20,040 nucleotides of DNA, taken from NCBI GenBank assembly GCA_024281135.1, contig JAMXLG010000021.1, forward strand, positions 1-20,040. The letters are read 5' to 3'. Numbering within the stretch: the stretch's first letter is position 1; every line of letters begins with the position of its first letter. Below are positions 7,324 to 14,362 of this stretch, in pieces. The DNA is from Vulcanimicrobiia bacterium. Lineage in GTDB: Bacteria > Eremiobacterota > Eremiobacteria > Baltobacterales > Baltobacteraceae. The notes under the pieces are model-generated. The model saw only the letters and a program-made list of their open reading frames with translations. It was not told where the DNA came from and did not search any database. Made by a program: the position numbers and the translations under genes.

Positions 7324-8657
7324 AGCATCACCACGTTGGCGCGCCCTTCACGCACGTCTTTGGTTGCATTACGCGTGTCGATGACGAGCCTTGCGCTCTC
7401 GACGACGCGCGCGTAGTCGATTGAGGAATGATTGGTAAGGATGATGACGGCATCCGCGCGTTCCAGCACTTCTTTCGAAAGCGGAATCGAATGCCACATC
7501 GCGTCGTGCTCGTCGGTGAAGCTCGGCACAAACGGATCGTAGTAATCGATGCGCGCGCCGTCCTTACGCAGGATGTCCATGACCTTGAGCGCGGGAGATT
7601 CACGCCAGTCCTCGATGTCTTTTTTATAGGCAACGCCGAGGACGAAGATCTCCGAATTCTTGAGCGCTTTGTTTTGCTCGTTGAGCGCGCGAATGACTTT
7701 TTCGCGCACAAAGTACGGCATCGTCCAATTGATTTCGCCTGCAAGTTCGATGAAGCGCACGTTCATGTCGTATTCACGCGCCTTCCAAGCGAGATAGAAA
7801 GGATCGAGCGGAATGCAATGTCCACCAACGCCCGGGCCCGGATCGAAGCGCATGATCCCGAATGGCTTGGTCGCGGCCGCATCGAGCACATCCCAGACAC
7901 TGACGCCAAGACGGTCGCAGAGCAGCGCCATTTCGTTGACGAGCGCGATGTTCACGGCGCGGAAGGTGTTCTCGAACACCTTCGTCATTTCGGCTACCTT
8001 CGGTGAACCAACCGGAACGACGTTGAGAATCGTTTGCTGGTAGAAACACGTCGCGACGTCGAGACACGAAGGCGTCACGCCACCGACCACCTTATTCGTG
8101 TTCTTCGTCGTATATCGCGCATTGCCGGGATCGACGCGCTCGGGTGAAAACGACAGGAAGAAATCTTCCCCGATTTTCAAACCCGATTGCGAGAGGAGCG
8201 GCAGCAATACTTCTTCCGTCGTACCGGGGTATGTCGTGCTCTCGAGGCTAATCAGCTGGCCGGGACGCAAGTGCTTCGCGATCTCGGTCGCCACGTTTTT
8301 GATGTATGAAATATCTGGTTCTTTGTTCGCGGTCAGCGGCGTCGGCACGCAAATGACGATGCAGTCGCAACGTCCGAGCGTACTGAAATCCGTCGATGCG
8401 TTGAGCTTACCGCTCTCGACCATTTCGGCGAGTTCGCGGTCGTCGACGTCGCGAATATAATTCAATCCTTGTTTGAGCTGATCGACACGAATCGGATTAC
8501 GATCGTATCCGAGGACGTCGAAGCCGACCTTCGCCTTTTCCACCGCAAGCGGCAGTCCGACGTAGCCGATGCCTACGACGCCGACGATCGCGGTCCGATC
8601 GACGATTTTCTTCTTGAGGGCGGATGCGCGAATCGATGACGCTTCCAGGAGTTTCAC
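7320..8657 (-). CDS. UDP-N-acetylglucosamine 6-dehydrogenase, WbpA/WecC family
   Basis: A 445-residue nucleotide-sugar dehydrogenase. The NAD motif GIGYVGLPLA is at 29-38, CVPTPL at about 103-108, and SPERVDPG at about 171-178. The catalytic cysteine is Cys281 in PGVGGHCIPLDP, and the C-terminal UDP-binding domain contains GVAYKKDIEDWRESPA. The two-step oxidation of C6 to a carboxylate would give UDP-GlcNAc-uronic acid, the first committed step of the neighbouring pathway. SPERVDPG is typical of the UDP-GlcNAc rather than the UDP-Glc enzyme. The start is GTG and overlaps the dehydratase TGA by 4 nt, implying coupled translation. A WecC-type activity on UDP-ManNAc is possible, but the gene order favours WbpA. 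Confidence 0.92.
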   Translation of the reverse strand: MKLLEASSIRASALKKKIVDRTAIVGVVGIGYVGLPLAVEKAKVGFDVLGYDRNPIRVDQLKQGLNYIRDVDDRELAEMVESGKLNASTDFSTLGRCDCIVICVPTPLTANKEPDISYIKNVATEIAKHLRPGQLISLESTTYPGTTEEVLLPLLSQSGLKIGEDFFLSFSPERVDPGNARYTTKNTNKVVGGVTPSCLDVATCFYQQTILNVVPVGSPKVAEMTKVFENTFRAVNIALVNEMALLCDRLGVSVWDVLDAAATKPFGIMRFDPGPGVGGHCIPLDPFYLAWKAREYDMNVRFIELAGEINWTMPYFVREKVIRALNEQNKALKNSEIFVLGVAYKKDIEDWRESPALKVMDILRKDGARIDYYDPFVPSFTDEHDAMWHSIPLSKEVLERADAVIILTNHSSIDYARVVESARLVIDTRNATKDVREGRANVVML

Positions 8658-10606
8658 GTTCTCGTTGCCTCTGCAGATTTCAGGATGAAGTCAGTGATTT
8701 CAGACCGCTCGACGCGGACCGTTTCTTGGCCGGGAGTCTCGGGCTGCGCAGGCGCGCCCGTGAGATGCGTACCCGGCGTAAATTCCGGGACGAACTCTTT
8801 AAGGATGCGAACCGCACCTGCGGAGTCGCTGCGGCGCACGACCGCTCGTAAGCGATCGATGCCGTCGTTAAGCCGCGCATAGTCGAGACGTTGTTGCTTT
8901 GCGATGAACAGACGCTCGTGACTCGTGCGCGTGAAGCCTTCGCTGTCGGTGAGAATCTCTTCGAACAGTTTTTCGCCGGGGCGAATGCCCTTTTCGACGA
9001 TGTTGATGTCTTTGTACGGCTCGAGCCCTGAGAGCCGGATGACTTGCTCGGCGAGATCTAGGATTTTCACGGGCGCGCCCATGTCGAGCACGAAGACCTC
9101 ACCGTCCACTCCCATCGACATCGCTTGCAACACGAGCGATACCGCTTCCGGAATCGTCATGAAGTAGCGCACCATGTCCCGGTGGGTGATCGTTACCGGA
9201 CCGCCCGCCTGCACTTGCTGTTTGAAGATCGGAATCACGCTGCCGCGGCTGCCGAGCACGTTGCCGAATCGTACGGAGACGAATTCCGTCGCCGAGCCGC
9301 CTGCGAAAGACTGACAGACGAGTTCCGACATGCGTTTGGTTGCGCCCATCACGCTCGTCGGATTGACCGCCTTGTCCGTCGAGAGCATCACGAACTTTGC
9401 GCATCCCGCGGCGGCCGCCGCGAGCGCGACGACCTTCGTGCCGATGACGTTGTTGCGCACCGCTTCGCAGATATTGCCCTCGACGATCGGCACGTGTTTG
9501 TGCGCCGCGGCGTGCAAGACGACTCGCGGCCGGAACGTCGTAAAGACGTTGCGAATCGCGCTCGGATCGGCGACGTCCGCGAGAATCATCTTCGTGCGAT
9601 CGAAGTTGTAGCGTTCGCTCAACTCGCGCTCGATCTGGAAAAGACTGTTCTCGCCGTGGCCCAGCAGCAACACTTGCTGAGGATCGAAACCGACGATCTG
9701 ACGGCAGATTTCGCTGCCGATCGAGCCGCCGGCGCCGGTGACGAGAACGACTTGCCCTTCGAGATGTGGGCGGATGCCTACGGTGTCAATAACGACCGGA
9801 TCGCGCTTGAGCACGTCTTCAAGTCGAATGTCGCGCATACGAGAAACCGTCAGACGTTCCGTGAGAAGCTCAGCGGCATCCGGCACGACGGTGACGCCCG
9901 GCCGGGTGTCTTCGGGAATCTGCAGCGCGAGTTCTCGCACTTCATTGATGACGTTGAGCGGCGAGCCGGTAATAGCAACGAGGACCGTATCGATCGATCG
10001 GCGGTGCACGACGTTCGGAAGATCGGGAATCTTTCCGAGGATGCGCACGCCGTCGATGCGCTTTTCCGAAACGCCGTCTTCAAGACAGCCGACGACGACC
10101 ATCGGCATGTTTCGATCTTCGAGAATTGCTTTCGCCGTTTGATGGCCCGCGATACCGTGTCCGACGATCAGTACGCGCTTGGCTTCAGGCCGTCGCGTGT
10201 ACCACCATGTTCGCGCCATCACGAGACCAATGCGCACGAACATGCGCAAGACGAACGCAAGGAGCGCGGCGATAACGACCAGACGCCCGGACGCCATCGA
10301 TAACGGCGTCGGGAGTTGTTCGAATGCCAGCGCGAGGAGAGCGCCGGCAATTGCGCCGACAAGCAAGCGCACGACATCGTGAAAGTCGAATGTGCGGGCG
10401 CTTTCATAACGGAACTGCACGTAGGCGCCGAAGAGCAGCAGAATGAGTGCCATGATGCCCAGCTGCTCGCGCGATGCCGTGTGAACGTCGCCGACGATCG
10501 GAGCTAGCGACACGGCGAAACCGACTGTAATGCAATCTGCGGCGAAAAGGCCGGCTCGCAACAGTGGGCGGATCGTCCGGTGCCCATTAACGATGGTGAT
10601 GCGCAC
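8654..10606 (-). CDS. Membrane nucleotide-sugar 4,6-dehydratase/epimerase, WbpM/CapD family
   Basis: About 650 residues. Four hydrophobic segments lie near the N-terminus (about 17-36, 49-67, 81-98, 108-131). A CoA-binding-like Rossmann domain with VLIVGHGIAG follows, then an SDR domain with VTGAGGSIGSE (about 290-299), LSTDKAV (about 408) and SVMGATKR (about 418). The usual SDR YxxxK is replaced by MxxxK, as in the large WbpM-type dehydratases that use an altered Ser-Met-Lys set with Asp/Lys of STDK. The expected product is UDP-4-keto-6-deoxy-GlcNAc, a precursor of QuiNAc or FucNAc sugars. The start is uncertain. GTG at 10606 gives a normal length, while an in-frame TTG at 10663 would add 19 residues without a ribosome site. 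This is the first gene of the polysaccharide operon. Confidence 0.9.
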   Translation of the reverse strand: MRITIVNGHRTIRPLLRAGLFAADCITVGFAVSLAPIVGDVHTASREQLGIMALILLLFGAYVQFRYESARTFDFHDVVRLLVGAIAGALLALAFEQLPTPLSMASGRLVVIAALLAFVLRMFVRIGLVMARTWWYTRRPEAKRVLIVGHGIAGHQTAKAILEDRNMPMVVVGCLEDGVSEKRIDGVRILGKIPDLPNVVHRRSIDTVLVAITGSPLNVINEVRELALQIPEDTRPGVTVVPDAAELLTERLTVSRMRDIRLEDVLKRDPVVIDTVGIRPHLEGQVVLVTGAGGSIGSEICRQIVGFDPQQVLLLGHGENSLFQIERELSERYNFDRTKMILADVADPSAIRNVFTTFRPRVVLHAAAHKHVPIVEGNICEAVRNNVIGTKVVALAAAAAGCAKFVMLSTDKAVNPTSVMGATKRMSELVCQSFAGGSATEFVSVRFGNVLGSRGSVIPIFKQQVQAGGPVTITHRDMVRYFMTIPEAVSLVLQAMSMGVDGEVFVLDMGAPVKILDLAEQVIRLSGLEPYKDINIVEKGIRPGEKLFEEILTDSEGFTRTSHERLFIAKQQRLDYARLNDGIDRLRAVVRRSDSAGAVRILKEFVPEFTPGTHLTGAPAQPETPGQETVRVERSEITDFILKSAEATRT

Positions 10607-10608
10607 GG

Positions 10609-10637
10609 TTGCTAGGTCTCTCTTCAGCGCGTACGAT
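10609..10637 (+). promoter_or_regulatory. Possible sigma70-type promoter for the + strand acyltransferase
   Basis: TTGCTA (10609-10614) and TACGAT (10632-10637) are separated by 17 bp, with 4 of 6 consensus bases in each box. Transcription from about 10644 would read through the nested inverted-repeat element into the acyltransferase gene. The boxes overlap the 5' end of the divergent dehydratase gene. Matches of this quality arise by chance, so this is only a candidate. Confidence 0.25.
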
Positions 10638-10685
10638 CCGGACGCAGCCGGGGAACAGAGCAAAACAACGGGCGGTGCACCTTCA

Positions 10686-10801
10686 TGCTCGCATCGTATC
10701 GTCGTTGCTTGCTACTCGTAAGATACAGGTCCCCCAATGGGCCTTGGGACGCTCGGCCCTTGCCGCTAGGCCAACCTGGATGTAGCCGCGCGATGCGAGC
10801 A
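10686..10801. other. Nested inverted-repeat element in the divergent intergenic region
   Basis: A perfect 11-bp inverted repeat (10686-10696 with 10791-10801) closes a 116-nt segment. Inside it are further ordered pairs. GCTAC (about 10711) can pair with GTAGC (about 10782), and CAGGT (about 10727) with ACCTG (about 10774). The apical part contains CCCAA/TTGGG and GGGCC/GGCCC, which offer competing pairings. The arrangement looks like a folded RNA with a closing stem, a 5' leader structure or a small RNA. It can fold on either strand. On + it ends 17 nt before the acyltransferase GTG; on - it sits in the leader of the polysaccharide operon. I match it to no known class. Confidence 0.4.
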
Positions 10802-10818
10802 GGCACCATGATGGTGAT

Positions 10819-11409
10819 GTGAAGGGTCCACGCACGCTTGCCCGATCGCTCCGGGCTTTTTACTCGCTCTTACGCGAATCGATGCGCGATGCGGAAATTC
10901 GCGACGCGTATCCGGAAACGATTATCGCATCAAATGTCACCGTGCGCGGCGTCGAGCGCGTGCGCATGGGGCGCAAGGTGTTCCTGGATCATGGTGCCTA
11001 TTTGAATCCGAGCACCGTGAATAACGGGCGCGGCTTCATTCATATAGGCGACAACGTAGAGATCGGTCCCTACAGCGTGCTTTGGGGTGGTGGCGGCCTG
11101 ACGATCGGCAGCAACGTGCATATGGGTGCCCACGTGCACATCACCACGCAGCAAGGGCGACCCGTTCCCTTATCGCAAACGGAACTGCTTCCGCTCCCGG
11201 TTGACGTGGCCCCGGTAACGATCGAAGATCACGTGTTGATTTATTCAGGGGCGATCATCGTGCCCGGCGTGCGCGTGGGCCATCACGCGGTGATAGCCGC
11301 GGGAGCAGTGGTCATCGATGACGTGGAACCCGGCACGCTCGTCGGAGGTGTGCCGGCTCGTCCCCTCTATCGCGCTACGGAAGATCGTCGAGCGACTTCA
11401 CGACGGTGA
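10819..11409 (+). CDS. Hexapeptide-repeat acyltransferase
   Basis: A 196-residue left-handed beta-helix acyltransferase of the maltose/galactoside/serine acetyltransferase superfamily. Hexapeptide turns are visible from about residue 38 (IIASNVTVRG, IHIGDNVEIGP, LTIGSNVHMGAHVHI, VTIEDHVLIYSGAIIVPGVRVGHHAVIAAGAVV). The closing GVPARPLYR is typical of sugar O-acetyltransferases. H in HITTQQ is a candidate catalytic residue. The chosen GTG at 10819 lacks a clear ribosome site. ATG at 10882 (MRDAEIRD) is an alternative that keeps the whole beta-helix. It is transcribed away from the polysaccharide operon, and O-acetylation of that polymer is a reasonable guess. Its 3' end overlaps the convergent STAS gene by 35 bp. 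Confidence 0.82.
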   Translation: MKGPRTLARSLRAFYSLLRESMRDAEIRDAYPETIIASNVTVRGVERVRMGRKVFLDHGAYLNPSTVNNGRGFIHIGDNVEIGPYSVLWGGGGLTIGSNVHMGAHVHITTQQGRPVPLSQTELLPLPVDVAPVTIEDHVLIYSGAIIVPGVRVGHHAVIAAGAVVIDDVEPGTLVGGVPARPLYRATEDRRATSRR

Positions 11410-11707
11410 AGTGCTGATCGAGACTTGTAATCTCGAAGATCTTGCGCAACGGCGGCCGCGTAACGATCAAATACACGGCTTTGCCGTCCTCCAACATGAC
11501 GCGTCCGTATTGCGCGATCGCGTTTAGACCGGTCGAATCGATGAAGAGCAGATCGGTCATGTCGATCGCCATGGCTTCGGGCGTTCCAATCCGCCCAAGT
11601 GCGTCACGCAGTTCGTGAGCGTTCGACAAGTCGATATCGCCTGCGATTGATATCACCGGAATTCCACGGTGTTCCTGGATGTTGATTTGCGCGAGTTTTT
11701 CGGTCAT
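11375..11707 (-). CDS. STAS-domain protein, SpoIIAA/RsbV-like anti-sigma factor antagonist
   Basis: A 110-residue single-domain STAS protein. It shows ISIAGDIDLSNAHELRDAL (20-37) and the phosphorylation-site motif FIDSTGLNAI with Ser58, both classic for anti-anti-sigma factors. Such proteins, when dephosphorylated, bind an anti-sigma kinase and release a sigma factor. No kinase (SpoIIAB/RsbW type), phosphatase or sigma gene lies in the window, so partners must be elsewhere. The start overlaps the stop of the winged-helix-like gene by 4 nt (ATGA), so the two are translationally coupled. The 3' end overlaps the convergent acyltransferase by 35 bp. Confidence 0.9.
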   Translation of the reverse strand: MTEKLAQINIQEHRGIPVISIAGDIDLSNAHELRDALGRIGTPEAMAIDMTDLLFIDSTGLNAIAQYGRVMLEDGKAVYLIVTRPPLRKIFEITSLDQHFTVVKSLDDLP

Positions 11708-12243
11708 GTCAAAGGTTGAGAGAGAGAAGTTTCTAGGATTTCGATCAGCACATCGCGTCGAGCGTTCGGAGTTGCGTGCGCATAGCGTTCGTAGTGCTCT
11801 CCGAGGATCTGTTTCAATCCGTCAACGACCAACGCCTGGGACTCTTGAGAAGCCGGCGAACCGCCGCCTTTCGGGCGCAACTCGGCGTCGATGCGTTCAC
11901 GCTCGAGAAGACGCAAAATGGTGGCCTCGCACGGCGGCCTCCGATAAACATTCCGTTTTGCGCGCACCCCCGGAAACGATTGCCGTTCCCGAGAAATGAA
12001 CGATAGGTCTTCGAGCACCGCGAGCGCCTCAAACACCATCGAGGGTGAATAAAGGCCAAGATCCTCGCGAATCTGCTCGATGGTCGGACTGCATTCGCCG
12101 TCGTCGCACAGCATCGCAAGGTACAGATACATGCAGACCTGGCGTGGATTAAGCACGTGAAACATGAACGCGCTCCACCACGCCGGGATTAATGCGGTCG
12201 GTTCACACGCCTCGTGCGGCCGACTCCCCGGTATTAAATTCAC
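11704..12243 (-). CDS. Winged-helix-like DNA-binding protein, unknown regulator
   Basis: A 179-residue protein I do not recognise by name. The first half (about 20-85) reads as a helix-turn-helix domain of the replication-initiator/phage-regulator type. LNPRQVCMYLYLAML is followed by SPTIEQIREDLGLYSPSMVFEALAVLEDLSFISRE, with a clear recognition-helix pattern. Next come a basic wing (RAKRNVYRR) and a charged helical C-terminal region that could form a dimer or partner-binding arm. The start is uncertain. GTG at 12243 keeps the IPAWW segment that often precedes this fold but has a poor ribosome site. ATG at 12165 has GGAG 7 nt upstream. It is coupled to the STAS gene by a 4-nt overlap, which suggests that it and the STAS protein act in one regulatory circuit. 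Confidence 0.72.
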   Translation of the reverse strand: MNLIPGSRPHEACEPTALIPAWWSAFMFHVLNPRQVCMYLYLAMLCDDGECSPTIEQIREDLGLYSPSMVFEALAVLEDLSFISRERQSFPGVRAKRNVYRRPPCEATILRLLERERIDAELRPKGGGSPASQESQALVVDGLKQILGEHYERYAHATPNARRDVLIEILETSLSQPLT

Positions 12244-12253
12244 TTTGCTGACC

Positions 12254-12270
12254 GTTTACGAAGGGTTTAC
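12254..12270. repeat. Direct repeat GTTTAC-N5-GTTTAC upstream of the winged-helix gene
   Basis: Two identical hexamers lie exactly 11 bp apart (12254-12259, 12265-12270), just before the GTG of the winged-helix gene. One-turn spacing places both on the same DNA face, as for tandem binding by response-regulator-type or winged-helix activators. It could be an autoregulatory site. No clear promoter was found with it. Confidence 0.3.
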
Positions 12271-12337
12271 GCCCATGCCTTTCGCGCAATCGCTCCAAAA
12301 TTTTGGGGGGATATGTCCCACAAATTGCCCACCGCCC

Positions 12338-12372
12338 GGAAAACGAAACGACCCTCGCGTATGCGAGGGTCG
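12338..12372 (-). terminator. Intrinsic terminator of the tig-clpP-clpX cluster
   Basis: A perfect 10-bp GC-rich stem (12349-12358 with 12363-12372) with a 4-nt loop is followed on the - strand by a T-rich tail (GTTTCGTTTTCC). It lies 23 nt past the clpX stop, the expected place for a strong rho-independent terminator. Confidence 0.85.
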
Positions 12373-12394
12373 CTCCTGGGATTTACCGCGTGAT

Positions 12395-13654
12395 CTACGC
12401 TGGCATGTCTTTCTTCTGTTCTTGATAGATCAGCGTCGGCGGGTCTTTCTTCTCGATGACGTCTTTGTTGATGATGCATTTCTTCACGCCTTGCAGTGAC
12501 GGAAGATCGTACATCACGTCGAGCATCGTCTCTTCGAGAATCGAACGCAATCCGCGCGCGCCGGTCTTACGGCTTTGCGCTTTGGTTGCAATTGCAACGA
12601 GCGCATCTTTGGTGAATTGCAGATCGACACCGTCCATGTTCATGATCTTCTGGAACTGACGCACGAGCGCGTTGCGCGGTTCCGTGAGAATGCGGCGCAG
12701 CGCGAGTTCGTCGAGCGCGTCGAGCGTCACGACGATCGGAAGACGTCCGATGAATTCCGGAATCAGTCCGAACTTCAACAGATCTTCCGGCATCAACGAT
12801 TGCAAGAGTTTGCCGGTACGCGCGTCTTTCTTACCTTCCGGAGTTGCTCGGAAGCCCATGTTGTTTGCGGAAACACGAGATTCAATAATCCGCTCCAGCC
12901 CATCGAACGCGCCGCCGCAGATGAACAACACGTTGGTCGTGTCGATCTGGATGAACTCCTGATGCGGATGTTTGCGTCCGCCCTGCGGAGGAACGTTTGC
13001 CGTCGTGCCTTCGAGAATCTTGAGCAGCGCCTGCTGTACGCCTTCGCCCGAGACATCGCGCGTGATCGACGGATTTTCGCTCTTGCGGGCGATCTTGTCG
13101 ATCTCGTCGATGTAGACGATGCCTTTCTCCGCGCGCTTGACGTCGTAATCCGCAGCTTGAATCAGCTTGAGCAGAATGTTCTCGACGTCTTCGCCGACAT
13201 AGCCCGCTTCCGTGAGCGACGTTGCGTCCGCCATGGCGAGCGGAACGTCGAGAATCTTCGCAAGCGTTTGCGCGAGATAGGTCTTGCCCGAACCGGTCGG
13301 ACCGACGAGCAAGATGTTTGACTTTTGCAGCTCGACGTCGTCGGCCGTGCCGCCGGCGTTGATGCGCTTGTAGTGATTGTACACCGCGACCGCGAGCGAT
13401 TTCTTTGCGCGTTCCTGACCGATCACATACTGGTTGAGGATGTGATTGATTTCTTTCGGCTTGGGAATGTTGCGCAGCCGCAGATTCTCGTCGACGTTCT
13501 TATAGAGCTCTTCTTCGATGATCTCATTGCAGAGCTCGATACATTCGTCGCAAATGTACACGCCCGGGCCTGCGATCAACTTGCGCACCTGCTCCTGCGA
13601 TTTTCCGCAGAAACTGCACTTGAGTTGACCCTTTTCGTCTCCGAAACGGAACAT
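12395..13654 (-). CDS. clpX: ATP-dependent Clp protease ATP-binding subunit ClpX
   Basis: A 419-residue full-length ClpX, the AAA+ unfoldase that feeds tagged proteins to ClpP. The N-terminal zinc-binding domain has Cys13, 16, 35 and 38. Walker A GPTGSGKT is at 118-125 and Walker [10 protein letters not shown] around Asp183/Glu184. The pore loops GYVGED (151-156) and GGRKHP (225-230) are present. The ClpP-docking tripeptide is MGF (266-268), in place of the common [16 protein letters not shown] and a sensor-2 ARGLR motif follow. It begins 22 nt after clpP and ends at a strong terminator, so it is the last gene of the tig-clpP-clpX cluster. All key residues look intact. Confidence 0.98.
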   Translation of the reverse strand: MFRFGDEKGQLKCSFCGKSQEQVRKLIAGPGVYICDECIELCNEIIEEELYKNVDENLRLRNIPKPKEINHILNQYVIGQERAKKSLAVAVYNHYKRINAGGTADDVELQKSNILLVGPTGSGKTYLAQTLAKILDVPLAMADATSLTEAGYVGEDVENILLKLIQAADYDVKRAEKGIVYIDEIDKIARKSENPSITRDVSGEGVQQALLKILEGTTANVPPQGGRKHPHQEFIQIDTTNVLFICGGAFDGLERIIESRVSANNMGFRATPEGKKDARTGKLLQSLMPEDLLKFGLIPEFIGRLPIVVTLDALDELALRRILTEPRNALVRQFQKIMNMDGVDLQFTKDALVAIATKAQSRKTGARGLRSILEETMLDVMYDLPSLQGVKKCIINKDVIEKKDPPTLIYQEQKKDMPA

Positions 13655-13676
13655 GCGTTACGGGCGTCCTTTCGGC

Positions 13677-14285
13677 TTAAGCCGGCGTCGACAAGGCCCC
13701 ACGGTCTTCGATAACGTGATCGATAATCCCGTAGTCCTTGGCTTCTTCGGAGGTCATGTAGTAGTCGCGATCGATGTCCTTCAGGACCTGCTCGAGCGGC
13801 TTATTCGTCGTCTTTTCGTAAATCCGGGCAATGGTCTGACGCGTCGCAATGAGGTCGCGCGCCGCAATTTCGACATCCGTTGCCTGGCCGCCGATCTGTG
13901 AGACCCAAGGCTGGTGGATCAGAATCTTGGCATGGGGGAGGGCGTAGCGCTTTCCGGCCGCGCCACCCGTCAAAAGAACTGAACCCATCGATGCGGCCAT
14001 ACCCATGCAAATCGTCGCGACGTCAGGCTTGATGAAGCGCATCGCGTCGTAGATTGCGAGACCGGCCGTCACGCTGCCGCCCGGCGAATTGACATACATA
14101 TCGATGTCTTTATCCGGATCTTCTTTTTCAAGAAACAGCAACTGCGCGATCACGAGGTTTGCCAAGTGATCGTCGATCGGACCGCCGACAAAGACGATCC
14201 GGTCTTTGAGTAGCCGCGAGTAGATGTCGTACGCGCGTTCCCCGCGCGCGCTCTGCTCGACGACCATAGGAACTAAATGACCCAC
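13677..14285 (-). CDS. clpP: ATP-dependent Clp protease proteolytic subunit ClpP
   Basis: A 202-residue serine peptidase that forms the tetradecameric chamber paired with ClpX. The catalytic Ser99 is in GMAASMGS and His124 in KILIHQP. The Asp lies in the KDIDRD segment (about residue 170, by alignment with E. coli ClpP). The handle region and SPGGSVTAG (68-75) are normal. The GTG at 14285 is chosen because GGGAG lies about 7 nt upstream and the conserved N-terminal loop LVPMVVEQ precedes the next ATG. That loop gates the axial pore, so the shorter start would be abnormal. It lies 77 nt after tig and 22 nt before clpX. No propeptide of note is visible. Confidence 0.97.
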   Translation of the reverse strand: MGHLVPMVVEQSARGERAYDIYSRLLKDRIVFVGGPIDDHLANLVIAQLLFLEKEDPDKDIDMYVNSPGGSVTAGLAIYDAMRFIKPDVATICMGMAASMGSVLLTGGAAGKRYALPHAKILIHQPWVSQIGGQATDVEIAARDLIATRQTIARIYEKTTNKPLEQVLKDIDRDYYMTSEEAKDYGIIDHVIEDRGALSTPA

Positions 14286-14362
14286 TTATTTCTCCCTAAC
14301 CTATTTTCCGTTGCTGTTCTTGTGAACTACGTACTCCGCTACGAAGTTGCTTCGAGCGTCCC

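Noticed and set aside
9125..10303. Long open frame on + (392 codons)
   Set aside because: It is antisense to the WbpM-like gene, with His/Arg/Asp-rich low-quality composition caused by GC-rich codon structure.
10686..10801. Possible SRP RNA or c-di-GMP (GEMM) riboswitch
   Set aside because: Fragments such as GCTACTC, GGATGTAGC and GGGACGC recall these RNAs, but the SRP apical GGAAGGAAGC and the GEMM GCAAACC core are absent.
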